A DNA stretch of 64,000 bases from Sclerurus mexicanus (lineage: Eukaryota > Chordata > Aves > Passeriformes > Furnariidae). The first letter of the stretch is position 1. The number at the start of each line of letters is the position of its first letter. The position numbers and the translations under genes are program-made. Shown here one piece after another: positions 1 to 14,500 of this stretch. The notes beneath the pieces were generated by a model, which saw nothing but the letters and a program-made list of their open reading frames with translations, was not told the DNA's origin and did not search any database. The stretch is from the NCBI GenBank assembly GCA_013396755.1, contig VWZF01002261.1, positions 3,309,087-3,373,086 of the forward strand, read 5' to 3'.

Positions 1-3000
1 GCAGGCATTGGCTTAAAGCACAAAGGTCCATCTGGGAGCTGGGAGCAAAGTTCCAGGCTCGGTGGTCTCTGCACAACTATGATAATTGTTACAGAACTCA
101 GGTTACTGTCTTTGATTTCAAGGGCAAAAAGAGTAGGTTGGCAACAATGAAGAAACATTATCTTCCCTCTTTGATAGTAGTAACAGCTACCACCTAAGTC
201 ATAAATTATTCTGAAAAAATCAGTAATCAAATCAAATATTGTGAAGTTTCATTCTTTTTACCAAAGAGCAGTAATAAATCACTGAGGAACCATTTTCATG
301 TTTGGTGTCTTAAGCACGTGAGTCTCGATACCCCTTGTGACCAGGCGAGGTATTGACAATAGATCACTTAATTGATTACCCAGTGCCCCCTCAATTTCAT
401 AAGCAGGAAGAAGTGATAGCTCATTATTCACACAGGTATTTGGTTTATTCATTTTTCTGCCATCTCTTGTGAGAAAAGCATTGATAGTCGAATGAGATTT
501 TGGTCAGAAAAATAAGTATTCTCTGTAAAAATGAAAGGACCTCCTTTTAATGATGTTAATGAGCTATGTTTAGCAAATAGCACTTTAGTTTCAGGGGGGA
601 AAAAAAAAAAGCTGTTTACTGAGAGAAGACCTAATTTAGCATGATTTTTTTTTTTTAAATACTTACAAAATGTCCCTAGGGATTCATCTTTAAATAAATG
701 TGTTTCTTGCTTTGAGCAATTATAACTTCTTTCTGTTCTTTTTTTACCCTTCTGTTTTCCAGCTGGCCTGTCCACCTGCTTACATTTTGTATCCAAAAGC
801 ACAGTTCAAACACCAGTAAGATCTTTTTGTTTTAAATGGAACAAAACAGTCATAATGCCCATGTTGTTTGTTTATTTCTAAAATGTTGACATAACCTCCA
901 AAAAAAAAATAAAAACCAAAAACCAAATCAAACCAACCAAAGAAAAAGCCCAAATTTGCATCCTGATCATTAGTACTAAATCAGCTAATGATCTTTGTGC
1001 TAAGAAAGAAATTTGTGTAGGAAAGTCAAAGATGCTTCTGTTGAAAATGGTTAATTATAATAGTATATGTTCTTGTGCATATACCACAAATTATTTCTTT
1101 TCTCCTGAGCAACTGATAACTCTGAAGAACACTCAGCTTTGCCTTCTTGTTAAACTTGACCTCATCTTCTCTTCCTTGCATCACACTAACAGAAATGAAG
1201 AAAAATCTTGAATTCTAAAACTGCTTTTGCCTGTATTCATATCACTTTACAACTATGGAACGAGTCCTGAAAAGCTTCATTTTCCTCTTGCACTTCTGTG
1301 TATGAGCAATTCTCACCCTAGTCTGGGTCTGTAACCTATTCAAGCCTCTCTTGCTTACAAAGCATCTACACTTCTATTTTTGTCAGTTCAGCAGTAAGGA
1401 AGTAAAAATAAGTGAGAATTTTGTCATTTGTCACACCTCTGATTAACTGAGCAGTCACATTTGTGGAGCTGATACACGAAATGGCAGAACAGGGCACTTA
1501 CAATATTTGCAAACTTACATGCAAATAGAGATCACCTGGCTCCCTTCTGATGGATACCAAAGGAGAGAAATTATTTCCTTAAAGCACAACTGAAAATTTT
1601 ATGACAATATAGTCTGCAAAATTAACCTAAAGAGCTTGTGAGATTGATTTATCCTTGAAACTTGACATTCTCTGTCCTAACCGAGTAGGAAATACTCTAC
1701 ATGCTCTTACAGATCCATCCTTACAGTCCTTCATGTGCTACAGACCTGTGATATTAAAGTCCACAATGATACTGCAGTGTCCACCGTGTCCCAGAGGAGA
1801 GCGTGTGGAATTCATCATGTTCAGTGTCTTGCAGCAATGCTCTTCCCAGTAGTTACCTGACACTTCTAGTCTATCCCAGAGCCCAGAAACACTCAATTGC
1901 GTGTACAGAAGTGGGTGTTTAATGAGTCAACAGAAGTTGTTCAGACTCAAAAGAATTCACATTTGGTGTCTGATGCACCCTTTTATTTCTTTAGTGAATT
2001 TTACCCCAACCATATACATATGCAAGGGTTAATGTGCGTAAAGAGAATCATGGTATGAAACGTGTAGAAGTTGACTGTTGTACTTCTGCGTAGCAGATCA
2101 AGGTCGTACCTCAGTTTGTAAAGACAGACGTATTAGAATATACCCAAGCTCTCATTGTTGGTGGTGGTAGTAAAAAAGAGGTGCCAGTCTGTTTCTGATG
2201 TCACTCAATTTATTTTGCTGCTTTTCTCAAATTACTTGCTTCCTTACTCAGTGCTCCCCTCGCTGATCTGACCTGTGGAGACAAGTGCCTATCTTCCAGA
2301 CTCACTGAGTTCAGTTTCACCTGTACAAGTCTGTTGTGGTGCAAGAGGTGGCTAAGAAAGACTAAATTGAAATATTCTCCTTTGAAGATCACACAGACCA
2401 GCTGGTTGTTTTGCTAACCTGGTTTAGATTCTGACCCCTCTGCAGAATGGACAAGATCTTGTTTCACAAGATTTCTGTAAAATAATACTGGAAGGAACAA
2501 CTGAATGAACAGTGCCTTCTTAAAGGAAGATGGTAAACAGAACCTGTATTTCTAAATACATAGCTTTTCTCTTAGTTTTCTTTCCTGGCAGAAATTTATG
2601 CATCCCTGTGTATTCCAGAATTGAAGGGTGAGGATGGGAGGGACAGACCTAGCTACCTGAGCTGTTCCTCAAAGTATTTGAAATTGGAAAGCTTTTGATC
2701 AATCTAATTGTAACATGAAGTAAGCTGCTTATTCTATTTTGAGAGTGTTTTTGTATAAGTGGTTTGTGGTTTTGGGTTGTTTTGTTTTTTTGGGTTTTTT
2801 TTAAGATTTGAAAGTATTTCAAGGAAAAAATTAATTTGGGCAAATTCTATGTGAATTTCTTGATAGGAAGAAAAGCCCCTATAAACAGGTATCTCATATC
2901 TATATATCAGTTATTTCTCTAAGAAGCAACAAAATTTAAAAATAGTATTGGAGAAAAAAAGTCTGTCAGGGGGAATATTTATGCATCTTTAGTTGAATAT

Positions 3001-6000
3001 GGTCCAACAGAGCACTCTGTAAGAAACCTGCCTTCAGCTTACCCTCAATTATTGAGAGGAAACTGTTTCTGTGATTTATTGCAAGTAGTTTGTATTAAAG
3101 GCTTCCTTAAAACATAAGTATAAGCAATTGTAACTTGTTAGTATGAGGCTTATTTTATATAAGAAATTTATATGTCTATTAGAATAGTTACTCAGTGCAT
3201 TAGAGCAGGGTGTGTGTATTACAGTGTCTTTGCTCTGGGCAAATTGTGTTACCCTGTCATGGAATGAAGCAAAAAATATCACCCCTGCTATCTCACAAGC
3301 TGTAAAGAAATAAGCTGTCAGGCTTCTGCCAGAATCTACAGGAGAGTTGTATAGTGCTAGAAATAGATTGCAGAGGATCAAAGGAAAATAAAGGTAATTC
3401 TTAATCTTCTTTTACCAACAGCACATGAGCATTAGGAAAAATCCTCCTTCTCTGCCTGTTTTCTCATTAAAATAGGCTAATTCAGGGAAGGTGATGAGAA
3501 CATGGCAGTGAGAGATTCCTGCCAGTTAAAAATTCACCACTCAGCAAACTAGGATTTTACTGAAATTGTTTGGATTTTCCCATAAAAGCCACACAATTTT
3601 CTGTATATTGTAGATACAACTTTGTGAGTGTTCCTAACAGCTGTGTTAAGCAGTGCTTTACTAAGAATGAACTTAGAAATACTGGGTTTTTTCCTAATGA
3701 TGAAGCAGGATCATTACATTGTTGTCAGTCTTCCACAGACTACACTCCTAGTTTCCTATTTGACATCTCCTCTGGTAGCACTCTGAGTAAATCTTTCACA
3801 TGAACTGTCATTAATTCAATTCTGTGAAAGAACTATTGTACAGTTTAAATTAATTCACTCATCCAGTCAGTGACCAGACCAACATGTCTGAACCTGCTGG
3901 ATGAGACAAAAATGCAGCAGTAAGTACCTTTTTCTGTAGCAACCTGTTATGTGCTTTTCTCCTTCTAAAAGTATTTCCTTGTTCCAATGCTATTACTTAC
4001 ATTTGAAGTTGGGCACACACTTAAATGATTTTGGCTGTTCAGTATTCCAGATGTTTACTGTTCACTTTGAAATGATCAAGCAAAAGCGGAAAACTCCTGT
4101 GAAAGATGTTATGTTCCATTTTCTGTCTCCTGAGACAGGCAGTCTTGCCAAGGATCTGTTTTGGGTTTTTGTTGCTTTGTGTGTGTACCATGAAACTCTT
4201 GCACGTAAGAGATGTTTTGATTCCAGCATAATGGTTGAAGTAACTTTGCCACTAAAGAAAGGGGCAAAGGATGTTACCCCTGACTAATTTGATGTATAGC
4301 AGTCATCTAACAATCTGAAAGGGGTCTGCCACCTGGAGAGTCTCACAGGACCTGTGGCACATAACTTACTAGTATCACATCATGAGTTTCAGTATTAAGT
4401 GTACAAAGTATTTCACATTTGGTATAGTCTTCTCTTGATTGATTAGCTTTGAAAAGGTATGGTGTTAGACTGTGAAAGTGCCTTTTTTTTTTTCCTTTTT
4501 TTCCCCAGTTTTAATCCAGTACTTGTTTTCTTGAAGTACAGGCAACTGTTTAGATTTCCTACATGTGTCTAATCTGCTCATTATTTTTTACTTACCTTTT
4601 TTTTTTCTGGTAGTAGAGAGTAATAATGATACTGAAAGTACAAGTTTCTTTTCCTCACCGCTAGGCAGCATAAGCTTTGCTGAAGATGCACTAGTGCTCT
4701 GTCATTTGAGAAACCCAAATTGTTCCCAGTTTCTTGGAGAGCAGGAATTTGGGAAAGGGTAGGCGATTGTTCTAAGAGTTATGAACACAGTGAATAATTG
4801 TCCTCCACGGCCTGGTAAGTAAGTGCAATAACTGTCACAGGAACAAGTGCCTGGTTTTAGTTGTCTGATGACTTCTTATGAAAACACTTTAAGAGCTTGT
4901 TTTGTACAGAAATACTGTTTTCTAAACTTTGGCTCTATCCAGTACCTGTGGTGTTTCCCAAACAACTTTCCCCCTTTCTGTAACTCTCAGAGAAGCCTTT
5001 TCCACTCCAAATAAACCCCTGGTAGGGTGCAAGTCAGTGGGTGAGTGAGAAAGCAGCTAGCCCCAGGAAGTGCAGGTTTTTATCACGGTAAGATTTTGCT
5101 TTGTTTTTTTAGCAGGTTGGGAAACAGCTTTCCTGCTTATGTGCTTGGATTGCCTTCCTATGTCTGGTGTAGACGTCAGGATCAGCAGGTGGCAGGGCAG
5201 AGATGACAAGCGGGGCAGGGCTGACCAGAGCCCCTCTTGGCAGGAGGGCACGACCCTTGCGGAGCTGGGGGGGGCAGCACGTCTGGCCCCACAGCAGCAG
5301 GGGCTGAGGGCTCGGTGCAGGTCTGGCATGTCTACCAGGAAATGTGTCTTTCTGGCTGCTCAGGCTGCCCAGAACTGGCAGCAGATGGTGGTGTCCTCAG
5401 TTGCCATTTCCTTCACTTGCTCATACCCTTAAAATACTTTTCTGAAAGCGTATTGTGGCACTCCTATTGCTGTTCCTTATGTCATAGTTTGTGTTTCTCC
5501 TGTACTTGATTTATTCAGCAGTCACACCAGAGAGGAGGTTTCAACCTGAGAGAAGCTGGCATTTAAACAAGCAAAAAAAAGAGACACAGAAGGTGGCCAG
5601 GGTTCTGTTTGGAGGAGCATCTCTAACTAGTGTGTCCTGCTCAAATTCACCATGGAGAAATTAACTTCCACTTCTATTCAACCTTTGTCAAGACAAAGGA
5701 AATACAGGCATGCTCATACTTCCTGAGAAATCAGTAGAAAGTCCAATGAATGGGAAATTCTGCCTATATAGTGGTTGTCTATCGAAAATGAGGTTCCATT
5801 TAATTTCATTTTGCTTCATTTGAACAAGAGGTAGACACAGTTACATAATACTGCCATAGTATACTTCTAATTGATCATTTTGGTGCTGATGTAATGCATT
5901 TCAAGGGATTCTGGAAAAGTCCCTGTAAAAAAGACTCACGCTTTGTAAGCAACTTACATTCTTATATAAATTATTCAGTTTTCAAAATTCTGAACATGCA

Positions 6001-6235
6001 GAGTGGTATTTTTTACTCCGTTCAGTTTTGTCTCAGGCTTGTTAGGGCAAATAATGGGTATCTTATTTTTGCAATAGCTAAGAATTCAAATTTGTAGCTT
6101 ACATGAACCTACCAAAAATTATTTGGGAATTTTAAAAGAAATATTATGTCAATGTATACATATTCATAAATATGCCTATTCTATGTTTATAAATTTAAAT
6201 AACTTATGCCAATAAATACATAAATATGTATATAA

Positions 6236-6280
6236 TTCTGGCACTGGTGTGTACATATGTGTACATATGTTGTGCCAGAA
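6236..6280. repeat. Stem-loop with perfect 9-bp arms
   Basis: The outer arms TTCTGGCAC (6236-6244) and GTGCCAGAA (6272-6280) are exact reverse complements. The interior holds two copies of the self-complementary octamer ACATATGT, which can pair with each other and extend the stem after an asymmetric internal loop. The flanks are AT-rich. It may be a chance palindrome, a remnant of a small fold-back element, or a structured RNA. It is shorter than a typical microRNA precursor. Confidence 0.55.
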
Positions 6281-8078
6281 CTATGTACACTTCGCATGCA
6301 TAAAAAGATATTCAGAAACAAAACTTCTATCAGAGCAGCAGAAACAAAAAACTAAGAAAGGACACACTTTTAAATTAAAACAGAAAGAGTTTTTGAACTT
6401 GAATGAAATATCTTCCCCTGAAAGTATAAATTATCCTCAGACTGAATACTTCTAAATCTTGAACCAATAACAAAACTCACACTGACTTCAACCTGAGCAG
6501 GAATACAAACCTTTCATAATAACGAAGACATAAAATACATGCAGGTTACTTGCTTGCTGTTCCCAGGAAAAATGCTGAAGCTCTTAGTGCTGCAACAGTG
6601 ACATCCAGTGACTGAGCCAGTTAGTTCTGGACTTGATCTGCTTTTGGAATGAGCACTAAAGGACATGGATGGGAAGGGATCCTTAGTGAAACACTGGGAC
6701 TCATTGAGAGGATAATCTGACACTGTGAAAGAATGAAAAGCGTCATAAATAACTAATCTAGAAAAATTATATATATATAAGTTTAATTAACCCATATCTG
6801 TTTCCAAAGCAGACATTTGCTGAGCCAAGTAAGGAATATATTATTTCAAAACAAGTCCTTTGTCCAGCGAGGCAATTTGTTTGATGAGCCTATGCACATC
6901 CCCCCCTTTTATTATTTAACAGAATGAAATTCAGTAGGTAATACTTTTCCAGTATATTTTGCTTCAGATATGATCTACCTCAGCTCTAAATGAAGCTCTA
7001 TGATGGAAAGTTCTTTCAATTTGTATCAAATTAATGAAATAGTATGACAAAAAAAAAAAACAAACAACCCTGCCTTTTGTAGGGAATGAGACAAAACACT
7101 GTTTTTAGATAAGGCATCCCTCATTCTGTTCTGGTTGAAGGCACTGTGAGTTTTATAATGAAATTCACACCTCTATAGCTTCTGGCTCTAAAAATGAGTG
7201 GCATTTGGTTCTGATCTGTCTATTTCCTCAGTTATCCAAAATTTTTTTTATTGGATCTGAGTCATGAAATCTCCATGTTATTCAAAATGTCACTTGATAT
7301 GTTCTGTACTTTCTGATTATTGTAATAGTACTACTGAAGTAGTTTATCCCTGAGCTTTTCAAAAAGGAAGTATTTGAAACTAATTCTTTAGGATTTCAAC
7401 TTCAAAGTATGCCACAAGTCACCCACTTTTCACTCTTAAGAAATGGATTAATTATAAAAAAAAGTACATGAGTTATGTAAACTCATAAGCAAAAAGAAAT
7501 GCACAGAAAAAAAAAATTATTAAAAAATTGGAGAGGAAACAACTACCCAGAATTCTTGCCAAAGGACAGATGTGACAAACTTGTGTATTTCTTGTTTTAT
7601 TCTGGGTATTACTGTCTTAGAAGTGAGGACAGAATATAGCCTGTGTTTTTAGGGTTTCCTCATTGTACTATGTCAGCACTCTGCTTTCAACAATAGTCAC
7701 CCTCTTTGTTCATTTCCATTTCAGTCTTTGGTAAAAACACTTGAGATAGCCACAGTTTTTGAAGGAGAACAGGAAGTTGCAGGAAAGAAGAACAGTAAGG
7801 GGCAACATTATAGAGACAGGTTTTCAAGTGCCTGCTGTTGGGTTCTGATCTTTCTTTCATTAGGGAAGATCCTTCACTTTCATTTCCATTCATGTATTTT
7901 TAGTTGGGATATCAATATTTTATTTAAATAGTAAATGCTATATGCCATCAACATGTAGATGACTTTAGCTGGAAAAGCAGACATATACTTCAATGGTCTC
8001 AAAAAGGTCAGCTAATTTTAAGATAATGTAACACTTCACTACAAAACTGACTACTAATAACGCAAACATGGGGTCTGT

Positions 8079-8104
8079 GACAGGAGCTGACTGCCCCTCC
8101 TGTC
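8079..8104. repeat. Short inverted repeat (8-bp arms)
   Basis: GACAGGAG at 8079-8086 is the exact reverse complement of CTCCTGTC at 8097-8104, with a 10-base loop. It is short enough to arise by chance, and no function is assigned. Confidence 0.3.
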
Positions 8105-9905
8105 AGTGTTTGCTGTGGAGTGTCACTGTACAGAGAAAACAGCAACTTTAAGTGCTTTCAGAAATGCAGGGGCAGCAGCCTTGCACTGTGCCATGATTAA
8201 TGTCTGTGCTGAGGAAAAAGCCCTTAGGAATTTGTACTGTAGTGACACCATGAGTGACACATCTTAGCTCTGACAAAGCTCACTGGGCTAAGCCAGCTAC
8301 GCTGGTGATGTGTTTCCTGTAAGCTTCCCTTGCTATCTGGTTCTTTGAGAGGATTCAGATATGCCCCTGCTTTTCCATCTAATTCAAGCACCAAGCAGAA
8401 GAATTAAGCTATGATTTATTTGTTGAAGACAGGAGGTGGGCAGCTCTTAGCTCTATGGAAATTTTTAAAGAACTAAGCAGTGGGAAAATGAAGTGGCATC
8501 ACTAGAGGGCAACAAGACATCACAGACATTTGTGTTGTTAAAGCCTGAGCAATGTCACATGCTCATTGAGAGAGATAGAGGCATTTATGAAGAACGGCTT
8601 ATGTAAGCTTTTGTGTTTTTTTCAACTATGTGACAGTAAGTTTTGCTTCAGGAATGAGACAGGTTTAAAAAAATAAACACAGAAAACCACATAAAATTTT
8701 CTGTTGCCTTCTCTCTGTTCTGGTACTGTAAAACAATAACACAAATGGACATTTGCGCATCATTTTAATTTCTGAACACCAAATATCTGACACTGTGGTG
8801 GAGTACAACATATTCTACTAAAACTGACCTACTTAATACAAATAAAGATGCACAGTATAGGAAAATTTGAATTTGAAGTACACTGTCTTTTCCCCCATCC
8901 CTTTCAGTCAGCATGAGCACCATCCCAAACTGATGACAGACGTTCCAGAAGACAGGGACTCTGCCCCAGTCCTCTGAAGCTGTTAGGTTAGCTATTAGCT
9001 CTTATCTTCCATTTCCCTGACGTCTTACTGGCACTAACAGTGTAAAACCACACTGTGGTGGAAACAGGCTATGCAGTATCATGACGGATGATGGAGAGAG
9101 AAGGGTGGAGTATCTCACCTGAAGTCACCGGTGTGACTCCAGGACGTCAGTTGTTTTTAACCTGTGGGTTGCAAGCATTTTTCAAATACTAAGACTTTTA
9201 CCACTAGTATTGTTATTGTAGGGACTTCTTCCACTGTGGACATTTAACTGTTGACAACTGTCTTAAGCTATTAGCAGGTTTCAGAGGTTAGTGTGATTGT
9301 CTAGGCCGTGTCACAGCTGGATGGAATTCTTTGATCCTACCGAATGTTCAAAACAGTATCATTTCCATCTTCAAAGTCTGATTCAGTTTCAGCTGAAGAC
9401 CCTTGTGTTGTAGTTATAATGCAAAGAAGTCCAGAGACCCTTCTGACAACTAAATAAGGAGGATTGCACATGGGAACTGAAGAGACATTAATAGAGCAGA
9501 AAGCAAAACTATTAATCTGAAAATGAAATAGTTTCCTTTGACTTTTTCTTTTGAATACGTGTTCCTTGTATACATGGTGGCATTTGTACTTTTGTATTGT
9601 TTCATTATTTACTAAAGATTTCTTAGTTTAACTTTTAATCAAAACAAGGGTTTCATTCTCTTGTGTGTTCCCCAAAGTACTTTTCTTTAAATGTGATTCT
9701 CAACTTATTTGACCAGAAGATGACAAATGCACTGTAGCTTTTTCTGTGTTTTTTTCCAGGTCTCTGTGGACTGTTTCTTTTAGAACTACTTATTATTTCG
9801 CACACCAAATCTGAGTGACTTGAGTGAGATCTTGTGAGAAAGGAAGGACTGATGTTAGCACATTGTGACACAAACTATGAAAATTTGGGTTTTATCTAGT
9901 CATTA

Positions 9906-9921
9906 AATATATATATATATA
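9906..9921. repeat. (AT)n microsatellite
   Basis: Uninterrupted AT dinucleotide tract of about 16 bases. A similar tract of about 16 bases lies at 17706-17721. Confidence 0.8.
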
Positions 9922-10989
9922 TTTCTCACTGAAACAAACAAACAAAAAAACCTAAAACAACGGAAGTTATGACCAGGTCCAGTCCCTAGATTTGGAACAT
10001 ATTTGCATGAACTTGTAAATTCAGACCATTCAGCATCCAGTATGACTAAAAACAAGGCAGCTCATTTGTAAATGACATAGAGTGGAACAAGTCTGAAACT
10101 ATCCACATAGATGCATGTTCATTCACATAGCTGCATTTCAAGAAAAGCAAAGTGAAGAACTTTATAATTTTTGTGGAAATTCTGTGGGTTTTGTTTCTAT
10201 TGTAAATGTACAGACTGAGATTTCTTTAAATCATGGTGTAATTTTCATGCATCTATTTCAATGTCTTTGTCTTGTGACCCTCGGAAAGATACTAATTCTT
10301 ACCATGTGGGCCCACGTTGTTTTTCAGAGGCTTGGTGTCACTCAAATGACAGCCTGACCACTTCCATTCCACTGACCTCCTGAGCTGGGTTGCCTCTTGC
10401 TTTATCTGAGCTGGTAATTAGTAACTGTATGGTAGAACCCCACCCCCAGCATCTGAACTGTCCCTTTACTTTGTGAGTGCTTCTAGCCCATTCCAGGACA
10501 GTTAATCCATTTGATTATTGACCCAGTTAATAGTCAGTAGGCTCAGCTGACTACTAGCTTTGCCCTGAAAAGTATTACAGACATTTTTTACAGTGAGAAC
10601 AAGACAGGAGATTTAAGGAGCTGCCAGGAGCACTTTTTTTTGTGTGTGTGTGTCAGAGGTAGTTAACCCATTAACTGACTATGAGAAACTTCCAGTCTGT
10701 TTCAGGATGGTGATGAACAGATTATAAATCTTCATTTAAAGTGATTTAACTACCTCTTGGTCTTTGCCTAAAAGTAATTGCAATGAGTTACAGCTACTGA
10801 CTGCGTAAGTTATTGTTCTTTAGCTGTTATTTCTGTCTCTGTTTAATTCATTACCTGGGAAATTGTCATACTGTTACAAGGTCTCAGAGAGGGTCTCTAG
10901 AGTCCCCGTCCCTATCTTCAGCCATTCGACTCTTAGTGACACTGAACTTTAGTTTTAGCACATGGAAGTGTGATTTGTAACTAGATGGT

Positions 10990-11229
10990 GTGTTCTAGCT
11001 GGAGGCACAGCAGCCTTTGTGTCCAGCTGCAGACACTGCGATGAATGCAGCCGGATGTGGAGTAAACAGCAAGGCTTCATTTAAAAACAAACAGACAAAA
11101 TCCACCAGCGCACCGCAACATAACTCTCTGAAACGGGCACTGACTGTGCCATCCTCCTGAGCCCTACAGAAGCCTGCAAGGCACAAGGAATAGATTGGCC
11201 AACGCACCTCTCATCCTTTAAAGGTGCAG
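10990..11229 (+). promoter_or_regulatory. TFPI: Putative TFPI promoter region
   Basis: Base composition rises from the AT-rich background into GC-richer sequence with scattered CpGs, directly upstream of the GC-rich exon-like segment that ends in a strong donor at 11537/11538. No clear TATA box at a defined start site is visible. The position, about 10 kb 5' of the TFPI initiation codon on the same strand, suits a non-coding first exon and its promoter, as in other vertebrates. The boundaries are approximate. Confidence 0.4.
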
Positions 11230-11537
11230 CCCATTTGCGCTGTGCTGTTTAGGAAACAGCGGCTCTGAATTGCGGGCAGATGAGAAAACTTTAAGCAGGA
11301 AGCGTCCCTGTCCTGCTGCGGCTCTGCCGCTCACCCGGCTGAGCCCCTGTGCTCCGGGGGAGCAAGACCAGGGCCGAGCCGAGCGATCCGCAGGCAGGAG
11401 GCTGCTCGGGAAGATCGAGTTGCAATCCTGCCTTTGTAGCTCTACACCACACCCCTCCAACGTGAGTGAGGAGGGGAGGATCATACTCAGCTCTGATTCA
11501 GGAATTCTTTCTTCCAGAACTGTTGCTAAGGTCTTCG
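11230..11537 (+). other. TFPI: Putative non-coding first exon of TFPI
   Basis: This GC-rich, CpG-containing segment is unlike its AT-rich surroundings. It ends in a good splice donor: the exon closes ...GTCTTCG at 11537 and GTGAGT begins at 11538. It is on the TFPI strand and upstream of the acceptor at 21553/21554 that precedes the initiator ATG. The 5' limit is a guess because no start site can be read from sequence. If transcription starts far enough upstream, an ATG at 11280 opens a short upstream frame that would lower translation of the main frame. Other 5' untranslated exons may exist between here and 21554. Confidence 0.45.
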
Positions 11538-14500
11538 GTGAGTACTTTGGAACAGACTTTCTGTTTTAAATGAATGATCCCTTTTTTTCTTTGGCTGGCA
11601 GACAGCCCTGTCTGCTGGTGTGTTTTGTTTAGAATATGGTAGATGCAGCAGTCAGATGTTTAGATTCAAAGTCCAGCGATGAGTGCTGCCAAAAGGGAGA
11701 CTTTTTTCCTCTGTAAATTTGAAACAGGACAATGAATATACTTTTATGATTAATAATACAACTAATATTTCGTTGTCAGAATCTCAGACTATGGTATATT
11801 GAGCTCCAAGGCAGTTCTTTGGAAGGAAGCCCTCTTTAAGGCGAGTAAGTTAGTTCTGATCGAGTTTGAAGAAAAGCTCTTGTGTTTTAAAGCAATTTCT
11901 CCACTGCAGTAGCTCTAAGGGAGGCTTGATTCAGGCAAGAGGGGTCTGTCAGGCTGTGCCAAAGCCTTCTGAGGCATGTAACATCTGAAGCGATTAATAT
12001 TTTAGAAGTACAAGAACATTTTAGGAGAATCAAATTAAACTCATGATACATAAGCCGATTTCACTCACAATGTATATTGAAATTCTCAAGAAGCCAAAAG
12101 CTCTTAAACAATGAGGGTAGTGAATGAGTGTTGTAGTGGTGTCACTGCAATAAACACACCACACACCATCCCTCTGAAAACCAGAATATTGTTGGTGACT
12201 TTTGTAATATTTTACTTAGAAGAATTGGCATGAACTTCATTTTTAGGAATGGTATAAAGCAAAACAGTGATACTTGCCTATACTTAAAAAAATATTGCTA
12301 AATTTTGCTAATATTTTGTAAACTATAAATACAATTTAAATGAGAAGAAGGCCCATAGTGATGGGAAAAGTGAAGCAGGGAGAACAATAGCAATTTGGAT
12401 GGGGGGGAGTATGTATGTGAACGGTCAGTGTGACTCAGTACTCTGCGCATTAGTCACCAAAGTCCTTTCTTGGGAAACATGTAAAGATAGAAACCTTCCT
12501 TCCTGAATGTCTTATGGACAGATGCAGAGCAGGAAGTGCAGCTGTCAGTATAGATATGGACAGCAAAGGCGTGCTGTAGGAATTGTCAGGCACCTACTTG
12601 GGAAAAACTGGAAGCCTTTTCTCTTTGCAATCTTCTGCTCATTATTTATTTCTAATAGGAGAGACTTTATGACTGTCTGTGAAGGCAGCAAGTGTCTATA
12701 ACCACAGTAAATTTCTCTGCACTATTGTTTAAGCTGAATTTGAGAGTTATAGTCAAGTTTGTAACGTACATAGAACCATGCTGAGGAGATAAAGATAATT
12801 AAAAAACATCCTGTCAAATAATGTCCCATGTGAAAGGGTTCATTAAAAAGCAGCCATGTGGACAATTGATAATTCCATTTATTTGAAAATTTTATAGCTT
12901 TTTGGCTGGAGAGTCTCCAAGTGTGCTTTAAATTGACTTTCAGTAATCTTTATGTTCATCCTTACATTGTGCATTTCATAGTTTGTAGTTTTGAGTTTTA
13001 ATGCATTTCAGCTGTCTGGTGCATTCAGTGACCTTTAAAGTGCATTTAGCCTTTCAGTGCAGTGCCCACATTTACTAATATTGCTCATGAAAACTCAGTT
13101 GTTACTCATCTAGTTGATATTCCAAATGCAGAATAACTGTGAATTACAGTTTTATGTTCTTGACTCAGGACAGATGGAACAATAAATGGCATTGAGTTTA
13201 TCCTTAATCTCACTGCAGAGTAATTTTGAAAACTTAATGGTAAAAACTTTGGTATCTATTTTAGGGTTTAGTGTCAGACATAAAGGGCAGTGAGGGACAG
13301 TGTACAAAAATGAGGGAAATTTTCTGTTAGAGGAAATTTTAAGAGATTTGGGAAACAGTGGTCTAGAAAACAAATCAAAGGTATAAAAGAGCAAGGTTCC
13401 TATCAGGCTTTCAGAACACGTGCCCAGAGACTTCAGTAAGTCTGAAATCTCATGTCTAGCTAAACCAGACCCACAACTGGAGAATTGCTGGACTCCAGTT
13501 TTAGCTTCAAAGGCTGTTTCTATGTGTCTTCAATAACCCTTTCAGGTGCATGAACGGGAACAGACAGTAGCACCCAGGTGTTCTCCAGTACAGGGACACT
13601 GATATTTTTATGCTATTCTGATTCTGTGGGTCTTGCATTACTTTTAAGGCAGAAAACACAGATTGCTCTCACTGATAGAGACTGACACCATCCCTCACAT
13701 TCTGGGAAGATGCTGTAACATCTAGATTTGCTTTAAAAAGGTGATTCTAGCAATAACTTTATTCTGTGTTTTAAAATAAAGCGGTAGCTCCTTGAAGTGC
13801 TTTGGGGCTGTCATGATTTTGTTGGTGTGCATTCAGTACATTCTGAGAACACCTGCCAGAGGAACTCTAGAGTATGTGTATAGGAAGAAGAAAAAAATTA
13901 AATTTGAAACCAAAAATTAAATTAAAAAAGAAAAAATCAGTAGAACTTATTAGCCTCGAGAATTACACAGCTCTCACGTATCACGATTTTGGAGCAAAGT
14001 GTTTGAAATCTGTCAAATTCTAGTACTTATTATTGTCCTTTGTTCGGGATACTTTCTGAATAATCATAATTTCTTTCTAAGAACTATGAGAGACTGGCAG
14101 GGTCTTCATATTTAAAGCTTTTCTTTACAATAAAACTAGGGAAAACTGACTTAAAAAATGAGGACAAAATACCTACTTCTGTATGTTTCTCTTATGAAAC
14201 TGTTTTAACTTCACAATAGAGACAAAGTTCCCCTGGGGACAGAATAAAACAAAACCATATGGGGAATTGTGTGATTCCTTTCCTCTCATAGCTGTTTCAC
14301 AGCAAAACAGATTTGGTTTTAGTCAGTTAAATTTTCTCTCACCACTCCTTTATTTGGTTTCTTAATTATTTCCTCTTGCTGTTAATACAGCTGTTCATTG
14401 CCAGTGTGTAGTAGTGGTGCCCTCTTCCCTCATGTGTGCCTTTCATACCTGAGTGTACCTCTGGACTTAGCTGGGTAATTAGATTTACTGTTTAGTGACA

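Larger units (their letters stand above)
1..10980. other. AT-rich non-coding region upstream of TFPI
   Basis: No gene is recognised here. Open frames on both strands are short (mostly under 120 codons), lack recognisable domains and are not joined by convincing splice sites. The region holds many short A or T runs, an AT dinucleotide tract at 9906-9921, a stem-loop at 6236-6280 and a small GC-richer patch at about 5170-5400 without recognisable identity. It is probably intergenic sequence 5' of TFPI, but upstream non-coding exons or enhancers cannot be excluded from sequence alone. Confidence 0.6.

Noticed and set aside
5057..5509. Overlapping frames of 90-120 codons on both strands in a GC-richer patch
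   Set aside because: Simultaneous opening of several frames on both strands reflects low stop density in GC-rich DNA. No domain or splice evidence.
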